Origin: an uncultured Lachnospiraceae bacterium
GTDB lineage: Bacteria; Bacillota; Clostridia; Lachnospirales; Lachnospiraceae
Assembly: GCA_946183625.1 (NCBI GenBank)
Contig: CAMHCL010000016.1
Span: 1-19,637, forward strand
Reading direction: 5' to 3'
Length of the DNA stretch: 19,637 nt
Part shown: positions 6,510 through 13,881 of the stretch, piece after piece
Position numbering within the stretch: position 1 is the stretch's first letter
Layout: every line of letters starts with the position of its first letter
Notes under the pieces: model-generated
The model's input: only the letters and a program-made list of their open reading frames with translations
The model's database searches: none
What the model was told of the DNA's origin: nothing
Position numbers and translations under genes: made by a program

Positions 6510-7370
6510 ATGAATAATACATTAAAGCAGATAAGAAATGCACTTGGTTATGGTGGCGTATACCTGGGCGGCCAGGTTGCCGGCGGATTGGGAGTAGGAA
6601 TGATGGTCAGCTATTATATGGCTCTTAAATATAGAAGACCTGATATCATGAAGGATCCGGAAATGGTGGCGCTGTATCAAGACACAGTCATGAATTCTTT
6701 GGGGCTGCTTGTATGCGTCGCAGCAGTTGCTACACTGGTTATGCTTTTCCTGATTTTTAAGCTTAGACATAAGAAAATGTCTGAATCAATAAATGCAGTT
6801 AAGGTTAGTCCAAAGAAAATCGCTCTGGGAGCAGCTATCGGAATTGTATCGTTGTTTGCATTATGTGGAATACTAGAAGTGCTTCCTCTTTCAGACAGCA
6901 TTGTTTCTTCATACAATGAAGCGTCTGAAGGGCTTTTTACTCAGAATGTAGTTCTTGCAATTCTTGGAAATGCAATCGCAGCACCGGTTGTCGAGGAGGT
7001 TATTTTCAGAGGCCTTATATTTGACAGACTTCGTAAGGGCATGCCTGTAGTTCCTGCGATGATCATCAGTTCAATACTTTTCGGACTTGCACATGGACAG
7101 ATTTTGTGGATCTGCTATGCTTCAGTTTTGGGAATGGTTCTCTGCTATGTTTTCTATAAGACTGGTTCGATCTATACAAGCATCGCAATGCATCTTGCAT
7201 TAAATCTTACCTCAACAGTTTTTTCCTATACAGGTGTTGATGCTTCATCAACAGTAGTAATAGTGCTTGGCGGTATCGGTATCGTGGCACTTGTAGCGCT
7301 TCTCGCACTACTTAATAAAATTTCAAAGGAAGAAACATCTGATGTTGAAGTTTCTGTAGTTAAAGTATAA
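6510..7370 (+). CDS. CPBP family intramembrane glutamic endopeptidase (CAAX/Abi-type)
   Basis: A 286-residue multi-pass membrane protease. All CPBP motifs are present: EExxxR as Glu162-Glu163...Arg167 (VEEVIFRG), FxxxH as Phe191...His195 (FGLAH), and HxxxN as His228...Asn232 (HLALN). Hydrophobic segments are at about 15-38, 63-84, 104-126, 147-161, 180-198, 201-216 and 248-267. ATG 6510 is chosen for AGAAGGTG at 6496-6503; in-frame ATGs at 6429 and 6483 would add a non-membrane N-terminus and have poorer ribosome sites. Bacterial relatives process or confer immunity to bacteriocins (PlnP, PlnI) or influence Agr peptide signalling (MroQ in Staphylococcus). Its place between a double-glycine peptide gene and a LytTR system fits such a role, which is inferred. 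The response-regulator gene follows after 39 bases. Confidence 0.9.
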   Translation: MNNTLKQIRNALGYGGVYLGGQVAGGLGVGMMVSYYMALKYRRPDIMKDPEMVALYQDTVMNSLGLLVCVAAVATLVMLFLIFKLRHKKMSESINAVKVSPKKIALGAAIGIVSLFALCGILEVLPLSDSIVSSYNEASEGLFTQNVVLAILGNAIAAPVVEEVIFRGLIFDRLRKGMPVVPAMIISSILFGLAHGQILWICYASVLGMVLCYVFYKTGSIYTSIAMHLALNLTSTVFSYTGVDASSTVVIVLGGIGIVALVALLALLNKISKEETSDVEVSVVKV

Positions 7371-7409
7371 AATTTAATCTGGAAATTCATATGGAAGGTG
7401 AAGTAAAAT

Positions 7410-8120
7410 ATGAGATTTGCAGTATGTGATGATGAAGAGAAGTTTCGGGTTCAGGCCAGAGACATGATCGATAAGCTGGCTGGCAGCCTGGATGTAATAG
7501 TTGATGTATATGAGGATGGCCGCGCCCTCCTCGATGCATTTGACAAGAACCCTTACGACGTGTTGTTTCTGGATATTGAAATGCCAGCCATGGATGGTAT
7601 AACTCTTGCCAGAAAACTCAGAGAGCGAAGCGACAACATCTACATTGTTTTCCTGACAGGACATGTCGAGTATGCCCTGGAGGGCTACGAGGTAAATGCG
7701 CTGAGATACCTCACTAAGCCTGTTCAGGAGGACAAGCTCCGCGAGGTCATTCGTTTTGTTATGGACAAGAATACCAGCAAGCGCCAGGTTATGATCAAGG
7801 AAGATGGCGAAGAAATGCTGTTAAATGTAGCAGATATCATTTACCTTGAGGCGCAGAATCAGTATGTGATGATATACACAACTGAGGGAGAACATTTGAT
7901 AAGATATAACATCAGTGATTTTGAGGAAAAGCTGAAGAATGACGGCTTTTTCAGATGCCACAGGGGATATCTCGTTTCGCTGGCGAAGGTGAAGAAGCTG
8001 GTTAAGTCGGATGTGCTGATGGAAGGCCCGGATGGGGATATAAGCATTCCGGTAAGCCGCTCAAATGTAAAACCTCTGAAGGAAGCTCTTTACAGTTATG
8101 TTGAGAATGTTGCGTTTTGA
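7410..8120 (+). CDS. LytTR family response regulator (AgrA/ComE-like)
   Basis: A 236-residue DNA-binding response regulator. Receiver domain, residues 1-120: acidic pocket Asp7/Asp8 (CDDEE), phosphoacceptor Asp55 in FLDIEMPAMDG, switch Thr83 and invariant Lys103 in LRYLTKP. LytTR DNA-binding domain, about 132-236: DIIYLEAQNQYVMIYT, then FFRCHRGYLVSLAKVKKL and IPVSRSNVKPLKEAL, the usual signature. AAGGTGAAG precedes the ATG. Partner kinase lies downstream. Such regulators bind paired direct repeats and often control peptide or bacteriocin genes; I could not find a convincing pair upstream of the Nif11-like gene by eye, so its targets are unknown. Confidence 0.95.
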   Translation: MRFAVCDDEEKFRVQARDMIDKLAGSLDVIVDVYEDGRALLDAFDKNPYDVLFLDIEMPAMDGITLARKLRERSDNIYIVFLTGHVEYALEGYEVNALRYLTKPVQEDKLREVIRFVMDKNTSKRQVMIKEDGEEMLLNVADIIYLEAQNQYVMIYTTEGEHLIRYNISDFEEKLKNDGFFRCHRGYLVSLAKVKKLVKSDVLMEGPDGDISIPVSRSNVKPLKEALYSYVENVAF

Positions 8121-8197
8121 TGGGTTGGATGTGTTAACTGTTTTATGATGATTTGTGTTGGTTGATTTGTTTGGTTGATATTGGAGAATTTGATAGG

Positions 8198-9676
8198 ATG
8201 ACATCGAAAGAAATAATTGAATATTTAACTATGGCTGGATCCAGCATCGTATTCATTCTTTCTCTATTCATAGTGATGCTTGTTGCTGCGTGCTTTCTGG
8301 GAAGGTATATTGTTATCACGAAGAAACTATTTATAGCTTCGCTTGGTATTTTTGCGATTCAGGTTCTGGGACTGATCATCTTTAATGTTGCCATGGCAAA
8401 GATCAATCCTGCACTGTATCAGGCCCTTGATAATCCTGGTAATGCAGAGCTCGTTGCTGCAGCAGGTATAAGTGCTGATGAAATTGTTCTTATTCAGTAT
8501 GCTTATGCACTTATTCAAAATGGGGCAGTTTTTTTACTGGCATTCGTGATATACCTGATGGCAAATAAAGAGAAGAAAGTCCTCAGAGCTATTGAGGCAA
8601 CGGTATGCTTGTATATATATTACTGGTATGTAAATACAATGTTTCAGTATGCTTACATATACTTAAAAGGTGGAAAGGCTGAGACATTATTATTATTAAG
8701 TGCTTTGGATGAGACAGAAACGTGGCAGCTAAATTTTTTTTCTATACCTATTTTCCTGATTATAAATATAGTGCTTTTCCTGATACTGTATTTCAGGTAT
8801 TACAAGAAAAAGAAATTTTATGTTATAAAGATTAGCCACAGAATACTCTTTGTGGTATGGCTATTAGTATTTTCTGCTTTTCCTTCAATTCCACTGGCTT
8901 TTGAAGGCTTGTCAGAACAGTATACAGCTCTAAGTCATGTGTTTGCGGTGATAATTCCGATATTGGGTGGAATTGTTCCTGTACTTCTTGTGATGACAGT
9001 GACGGAAAAATCGCTTCAGGAAAAGAATCAATATCAGGAAACATATCTTCAGGCAGAGCTGGAATATATAGAGCAGTATAAGAGAACTCAGACTGAGACC
9101 AGAGCATTCAGACATGATATCATCAACAATCTGTCCCTTGCCAGCATGATGCTCGACGAAGGAAAAACAGAAGAAGCAGGTCAACATTTAAAAGATCTTC
9201 TGGGAGATGTAAGAGCACTTTCACCAGCCATAATCACAGGCGACGAGATGCTCGACTGCATCGTCTCCATGAAGTCGGACAAGATGAAAGAACTTGGAAT
9301 CAAGTTCACCCTGGACGGCGTAGCCGATGGCGGCCTCAACATGAAACCAATAGACGTCTGCAGCGTATTTGCCAATGCATTAGATAATGCAATAGAAGCT
9401 GCTTCGAAGTGTACTGAAAACCTGTGGGTTGATATGAACATCAAGCGTACAGCCAAATTCTTCGTTATCAGGATATCAAATTCAGCGATGCAGAAGGTGG
9501 ATGTTGAGAAACTCTTCATGACCTCTGGCTACACCTCAAAAGCAGACACTGAACACCATGGCTTCGGCCTTCGTAATATAAGAAACTCAGTTGAAGAGTA
9601 CGACGGCCTTGTTAAGGCGGAGTCAACAGATGATGAATTCGCTCTATCAGTCATGATCCCTAGAAAACTTGTATAA
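8198..9676 (+). CDS. AgrC-like membrane sensor histidine kinase
   Basis: A 492-residue kinase. About seven hydrophobic segments (roughly 15-40, 44-66, 100-121, 130-156, 178-200, 214-234, 246-268) form a polytopic sensor, followed by a linker helix and a dimerisation segment with phosphoacceptor His306 in FRHDIINNLSLASMML, the 'RHDxxN' form of the peptide-sensing HPK10 class. The ATPase domain (HATPase_c_5 type) has the N box SVFANALDNAIEAA (Asn393, Asn397) and G box HGFGLRN (454-460). ATG 8198 is preferred, with GGAG at 8183-8186 and a hydrophobic segment soon after; an upstream TTG at 8153 is in frame but has no support. It follows its regulator by 77 bases with no terminator between. Polytopic sensors of this type usually detect secreted peptides; the ligand here is inferred, possibly the Nif11-like product. 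Confidence 0.93.
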   Translation: MTSKEIIEYLTMAGSSIVFILSLFIVMLVAACFLGRYIVITKKLFIASLGIFAIQVLGLIIFNVAMAKINPALYQALDNPGNAELVAAAGISADEIVLIQYAYALIQNGAVFLLAFVIYLMANKEKKVLRAIEATVCLYIYYWYVNTMFQYAYIYLKGGKAETLLLLSALDETETWQLNFFSIPIFLIINIVLFLILYFRYYKKKKFYVIKISHRILFVVWLLVFSAFPSIPLAFEGLSEQYTALSHVFAVIIPILGGIVPVLLVMTVTEKSLQEKNQYQETYLQAELEYIEQYKRTQTETRAFRHDIINNLSLASMMLDEGKTEEAGQHLKDLLGDVRALSPAIITGDEMLDCIVSMKSDKMKELGIKFTLDGVADGGLNMKPIDVCSVFANALDNAIEAASKCTENLWVDMNIKRTAKFFVIRISNSAMQKVDVEKLFMTSGYTSKADTEHHGFGLRNIRNSVEEYDGLVKAESTDDEFALSVMIPRKLV

Positions 9677-9697
9677 AGTGCTATTTTTTATTATAAT
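9669..9697 (+). promoter_or_regulatory. Candidate sigma-A promoter for the GH13 gene
   Basis: TTGTAT (9669-9674) and a perfect TATAAT (9692-9697) are 17 bases apart. The -35 overlaps the kinase stop codon and the start codon of the next gene lies 33 bases past the -10. The -35 matches only three of six consensus bases. Confidence 0.45.
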
Positions 9698-9730
9698 ATT
9701 GTCTATGCTAAGCTCTAGCGGGAGGCAGTC

Positions 9731-11821
9731 ATGCAAGACAATAAAGCTTTAGATTTATTAAACCAAATATATAACTCAACCACCATTCTTAATTTTGGTG
9801 CTCTTTTTAGTGATGTTACACCTATGTTTGTAAATCCGGCAGAGCCTAAGAAGGGTGATGATGTTACTATCAGATTCAGAACTGCCCGCAGTAACGTAGA
9901 CAGAGTGGTTCTAATAATGGAAGACATCTGCATTCCTATGAAATTACAGGAGTCAAATGATGTCTTTGATTATTATTATACAGTTATTAAAAATGTTCAT
10001 GAACCTATCAAGTATCATTTTGAGGTTTTCTCAGGACGACTCTCTGTCATTTATAACAGGCTTGGTATACTTAGGGACGTTAACCGTGATTATGATTTCA
10101 AGATTGTTCCGGGCTTCAAGACTCCAGACTGGGCCAAGGGTGCAGTTATGTATCAGATATTCGTTGACAGATTCTGTAATGGCGATAAGTCAAATGATGT
10201 TCTGACGGGAGAGTACAGCTATGTGGGACAACAGGTACAGCGTGTTGATAACTGGGATCAGCTTCCTTCTGAAATGGACGTTCGTAATTTCTACGGCGGC
10301 GATCTTCAGGGCGTTATAAATAAGCTGGATTATCTGAAGAGTCTTGGGGTTGATGTTATATACTTCAATCCGATCTTCGTGTCCCCTTCAAATCATAAAT
10401 ATGATATACAGGATTATGACTATATAGATCCACATTTTGGAAAGATAGTTAATGACGGTGGAGATCTGCTGCCTGAATGGTCAAATGATAACTCTCAGGC
10501 CACAAGATATATAAACCGTGTAACTAATCGTGAAAACCTGGAAGCGTCAAATGAACTCTTTATTCATCTTGTAGAAGAGGCTCATAGAAGAGGCATCCGC
10601 GTAATCTTGGATGGTGTTTTCAATCATTGTGGTTCCTTCAACAAATGGCTGGACAAGGAGCACATTTACGATAAGAATCCTTCTTATAAGAAGGGAGCAT
10701 ATGTAAGTGCTGATAGTCCATACAGAAGTTTCTTTAAGTTCAGTGATGAAAATGCATGGCCGGATAACGGGTCCTATAATGGATGGTGGGGGCATGACAC
10801 CCTTCCAAAGCTTAATTATGAAGAATCTAAAAAGCTTCATGACTATATAATCCGTATAGGCCGTAAGTGGGTTTCGCCACCATACAACTGTGATGGCTGG
10901 AGACTTGATGTGGCTGCGGACCTGGGTTATACAGAAGAATATAACCATAGATTCTGGAGAGATTTCAGAAAGGCTGTCAAGGATGCAAATCCTGAGGCGA
11001 TAATCCTGGCGGAGCATTATGGTGATCCGAAGGCATGGCTGCAGGGCGACCAGTGGGATACCATAATGAATTATGGTGCCTTCATGGAACCTATCACCTG
11101 GTTCCTGACAGGCGTTGAGAAGCATAGTGATGAGTTTAGAGGAGACCTGATCGGAAATGCAGATGCATTCAGAGGCTCCATAAGAAATTATATGTCATAT
11201 TTCATGTATAATTCACTCTATGTGGCCATGAATGAATTATCAAATCACGATCATTCCAGATTCCTGACAAGGACTAATCACAGAGTCGGCAGAATCCATA
11301 CTCTGGGAGCAGAGGCTGCGAATGAGAATCTGAATTTCAGCCTTATGAGAGCAGCAGTTGTGTTCCAGATGACATGGCCGGGAGCTCCGACTATCTATTA
11401 CGGTGATGAGGCTGGTGTCTGCGGTTGGACTGATCCGGATTCCAGAAGAACATATCCTTGGGGGCATGAGAATAAGGAAATGATCAAATTCCATAAGGAT
11501 ATAATCAGAATTCATAAGAAATATAAAGCAATCCTGACAGGATCTCTGAAGTTCCTGCATGGAGAGAACAGACTTATAGCCTATGGCCGTTTCAACGAGA
11601 CTGAGGCCATAGCAGTTGTTATAAACAATGATTTTGTAGAAAAGAGAGTGAGACTCCATGTAAGACAATTGGGAGTCCGAAACGGCAGAACTATGAGAAG
11701 AATCATGCTGACAGGCGAAGATGGCTATGTCATGAATGATGAACCGACAAGCGTACACAACAACGTACTTCAGGTTGTTATGCCGAAGATGTCAGCGGCA
11801 ATCTATGTTTGTAAAATATAA
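9731..11821 (+). CDS. Cytoplasmic GH13 alpha-glucan hydrolase (neopullulanase / cyclomaltodextrinase-like)
   Basis: A 696-residue alpha-amylase family enzyme. Residues 1-120 form a beta-rich N-terminal domain resembling CBM34 (VTIRFRTARSNVDRVVLIM), typical of neopullulanase, maltogenic amylase and cyclomaltodextrinase. The barrel begins at AVMYQIFVDRFCNGD. Conserved regions are DGVFNHCG (region I), GWRLDVAAD with nucleophile Asp393 (II), ILAEHYGD with acid/base Glu428 (III) and SNHDHSR with stabiliser Asp507 (IV), so the enzyme should be active. Region I has Cys where many relatives have Thr/Val. No signal peptide is present, so it acts on imported maltodextrins or stored glucan inside the cell. 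GGGAGG (9720-9725) sets the start. Exact subfamily and substrate remain open. Confidence 0.93.
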   Translation: MQDNKALDLLNQIYNSTTILNFGALFSDVTPMFVNPAEPKKGDDVTIRFRTARSNVDRVVLIMEDICIPMKLQESNDVFDYYYTVIKNVHEPIKYHFEVFSGRLSVIYNRLGILRDVNRDYDFKIVPGFKTPDWAKGAVMYQIFVDRFCNGDKSNDVLTGEYSYVGQQVQRVDNWDQLPSEMDVRNFYGGDLQGVINKLDYLKSLGVDVIYFNPIFVSPSNHKYDIQDYDYIDPHFGKIVNDGGDLLPEWSNDNSQATRYINRVTNRENLEASNELFIHLVEEAHRRGIRVILDGVFNHCGSFNKWLDKEHIYDKNPSYKKGAYVSADSPYRSFFKFSDENAWPDNGSYNGWWGHDTLPKLNYEESKKLHDYIIRIGRKWVSPPYNCDGWRLDVAADLGYTEEYNHRFWRDFRKAVKDANPEAIILAEHYGDPKAWLQGDQWDTIMNYGAFMEPITWFLTGVEKHSDEFRGDLIGNADAFRGSIRNYMSYFMYNSLYVAMNELSNHDHSRFLTRTNHRVGRIHTLGAEAANENLNFSLMRAAVVFQMTWPGAPTIYYGDEAGVCGWTDPDSRRTYPWGHENKEMIKFHKDIIRIHKKYKAILTGSLKFLHGENRLIAYGRFNETEAIAVVINNDFVEKRVRLHVRQLGVRNGRTMRRIMLTGEDGYVMNDEPTSVHNNVLQVVMPKMSAAIYVCKI

Positions 11822-11860
11822 CGCTGACCTGTCCGTTATCTCTATCGGTTAGAATATATT

Positions 11861-13864
11861 ATGGCGGAATTCAAATTACATTCAGAATATAAGCCAACCG
11901 GCGACCAGCCACAAGCTATAGAGCAGCTTGTGGAGGGTTATAAAGCTGGCAATAAATGTCAGACCCTGCTGGGCGTTACAGGCTCAGGCAAGACATTTAC
12001 CATGGCGAATATCATAAAGGCTCTGGGTAAGAAAACCCTGATCATATCCCATAACAAGACTCTGGCAGCACAGCTCTATGGAGAGATGAAATCCTTCTTT
12101 CCTGAGAATGCGGTAGAGTATTTTGTAAGCTATTATGATTATTATCAGCCGGAAGCGTACGTTCCATCGTCGGATACATATATCGCGAAAGATTCCTCAG
12201 TGAATGATGAAATCGATAAACTGCGTCACAGTGCAACATCAGCTCTTATTGAAAGAGATGATGTTATTGTTGTGTCTTCAGTTTCCTGTATCTACGGTAT
12301 AGGTAATCCTGAGGATTATAAATCCATGATGCTGGGGCTTCGACCGGGAATGATGCTGGACAGGGATGTGCTGATCGGCGAGCTGGTGAGCATGCAGTAT
12401 ACAAGGAATGAAATGGATTTTAAGAGAAGTACATTTCGAGTAAAGGGCGACGTGGTGGATATAATACCGGCCAACCGTGATGGCGAGGCCATAAGAATAG
12501 AGTTTTTCGGAGATGAGATTGACAGGCTGTCGGAGTTTGATCCTCTGACTGGCGAGATCAAGAGGGATGTGAATTTCTCCTGCATATTCCCTGCGTCATA
12601 CTATGTCATCGCACCTGACAAGATGGAGAGGGCGCTGAAGGAGATAGATGATGAGCTTCGCGAACGAATAGCGTGGTTCAAGTCCCATGATAAGCTCCTG
12701 GAAGCACAGCGCATTCAGGAACGAACTGAGTTTGATATTGAAATGTTACGAGAGACGGGATTCTGTTCCGGTATCGAAAACTATACAAGAATCCTTGCTG
12801 GCGGTAAGCCGGGTGATCCACCTGATACGCTGGTGGATTTCTTCGGGGATGATTATCTGATGATAGTGGATGAGTCTCATATGACTCTGCCGCAGGTCAG
12901 AGGTATGTTCGGTGGCAACAAGAAGAGGAAGGAAACTCTTATAGACTTCGGTTTCAGACTACCTTCTGCCATGGACAATCGTCCTCTGAATTTTGATGAA
13001 TTTGAGAGCAGGATCGATAAGATATTATATGTGTCTGCAACTCCTGCAGATTATGAAAAGGAACATGAAGAGCTGCGTGCAGAACAGATCATAAGACCTA
13101 CAGGTCTTCTGGATCCTGAGATAGACGTAAGACCGGTTGCCGGTCAGATAGACGATCTCTACAAGGAAATATGTAAGGAAACTGAAGCTGGAAATAAGGT
13201 CCTGGTCACAACTCTTACCAAGAGGATGGCGGAGGAACTGACAGATTATCTGAGGGGTATGGATGTAAAGGTCAAATACCTCCATTCGGATATAGATACT
13301 CTGGAACGTATGGAGATAGTCCGTGACTTAAGACTTGGAGTGTTCGATGTTTTAGTTGGAATCAACCTCCTTCGAGAAGGACTGGATATTCCTGAGATAA
13401 CTCTGGTGGCAATTCTGGATGCTGATAAGGAAGGCTTCCTCAGATCGGAAACCTCTCTTATTCAGACAGTAGGTCGTGCGGCTAGAAATGTGGACGGCCA
13501 CGTAATCATGTATGCAGATAACATGACTGATTCCATGCGCGCTGCTATAGATGAGACGAACAGACGTAGAGAAATCCAGCAGAAATATAATGAAGAAAAT
13601 GGAATAACACCTCAGACTATACGTAAGGCTGTACGTGATCTTATCACCACCAGTCTTGAGGAAGCAAAAGAGGACGACCGTGAACGTCGGAGCAGAGTGG
13701 GTAGTGATCCTGACCTTATGAATAAGAAGGAACTGGGCAAGGAGATAGACAGACTCACCAAGAAGATGAACAAGGCGGCTGCAGAACTCAACTTCGAGCT
13801 GGCGGCTGTGCTTCGTGATGAGCTGATCGAACTAAAGGTCCGCCTCCGGGATTATGATAAATAA
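11861..13864 (+). CDS. uvrB: Excinuclease ABC subunit B
   Basis: The damage-verifying helicase-like subunit of nucleotide excision repair, working with UvrA and UvrC. At 667 residues it has normal length. Walker A is GVTGSGKT (38-45); the DNA-clamping beta-hairpin region reads YFVSYYDYYQPEAYVP; motif II is DESH (337-340); motif III is VSATP; motif VI is QTVGRAARN; the C-terminal UVR domain (LTKKMNKAAAELNFELAAVLRDELIEL) contacts UvrC. The N-terminus MAEFKLHSEYKPTGDQPQAI matches the family start exactly, so ATG 11861 is firm, yet no Shine-Dalgarno is visible before it; a -10-like TAGAAT ends five bases upstream. It may be read from the GH13 transcript, since no terminator lies in the 39-base gap. 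Confidence 0.97.
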   Translation: MAEFKLHSEYKPTGDQPQAIEQLVEGYKAGNKCQTLLGVTGSGKTFTMANIIKALGKKTLIISHNKTLAAQLYGEMKSFFPENAVEYFVSYYDYYQPEAYVPSSDTYIAKDSSVNDEIDKLRHSATSALIERDDVIVVSSVSCIYGIGNPEDYKSMMLGLRPGMMLDRDVLIGELVSMQYTRNEMDFKRSTFRVKGDVVDIIPANRDGEAIRIEFFGDEIDRLSEFDPLTGEIKRDVNFSCIFPASYYVIAPDKMERALKEIDDELRERIAWFKSHDKLLEAQRIQERTEFDIEMLRETGFCSGIENYTRILAGGKPGDPPDTLVDFFGDDYLMIVDESHMTLPQVRGMFGGNKKRKETLIDFGFRLPSAMDNRPLNFDEFESRIDKILYVSATPADYEKEHEELRAEQIIRPTGLLDPEIDVRPVAGQIDDLYKEICKETEAGNKVLVTTLTKRMAEELTDYLRGMDVKVKYLHSDIDTLERMEIVRDLRLGVFDVLVGINLLREGLDIPEITLVAILDADKEGFLRSETSLIQTVGRAARNVDGHVIMYADNMTDSMRAAIDETNRRREIQQKYNEENGITPQTIRKAVRDLITTSLEEAKEDDRERRSRVGSDPDLMNKKELGKEIDRLTKKMNKAAAELNFELAAVLRDELIELKVRLRDYDK

Positions 13865-13881
13865 TAGAAAAGAGAATACAA

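Noticed and set aside
8153..8197. TTG-initiated extension of the histidine kinase
   Set aside because: No ribosome site precedes the TTG and the added residues come from the odd T/G-rich tract; ATG 8198 fits better.
10547..11125. 192-residue reverse-strand reading frame inside the GH13 gene
   Set aside because: It lies wholly opposite a gene with intact GH13 motifs and catalytic residues, and its translation shows no domain; it is an antisense shadow.
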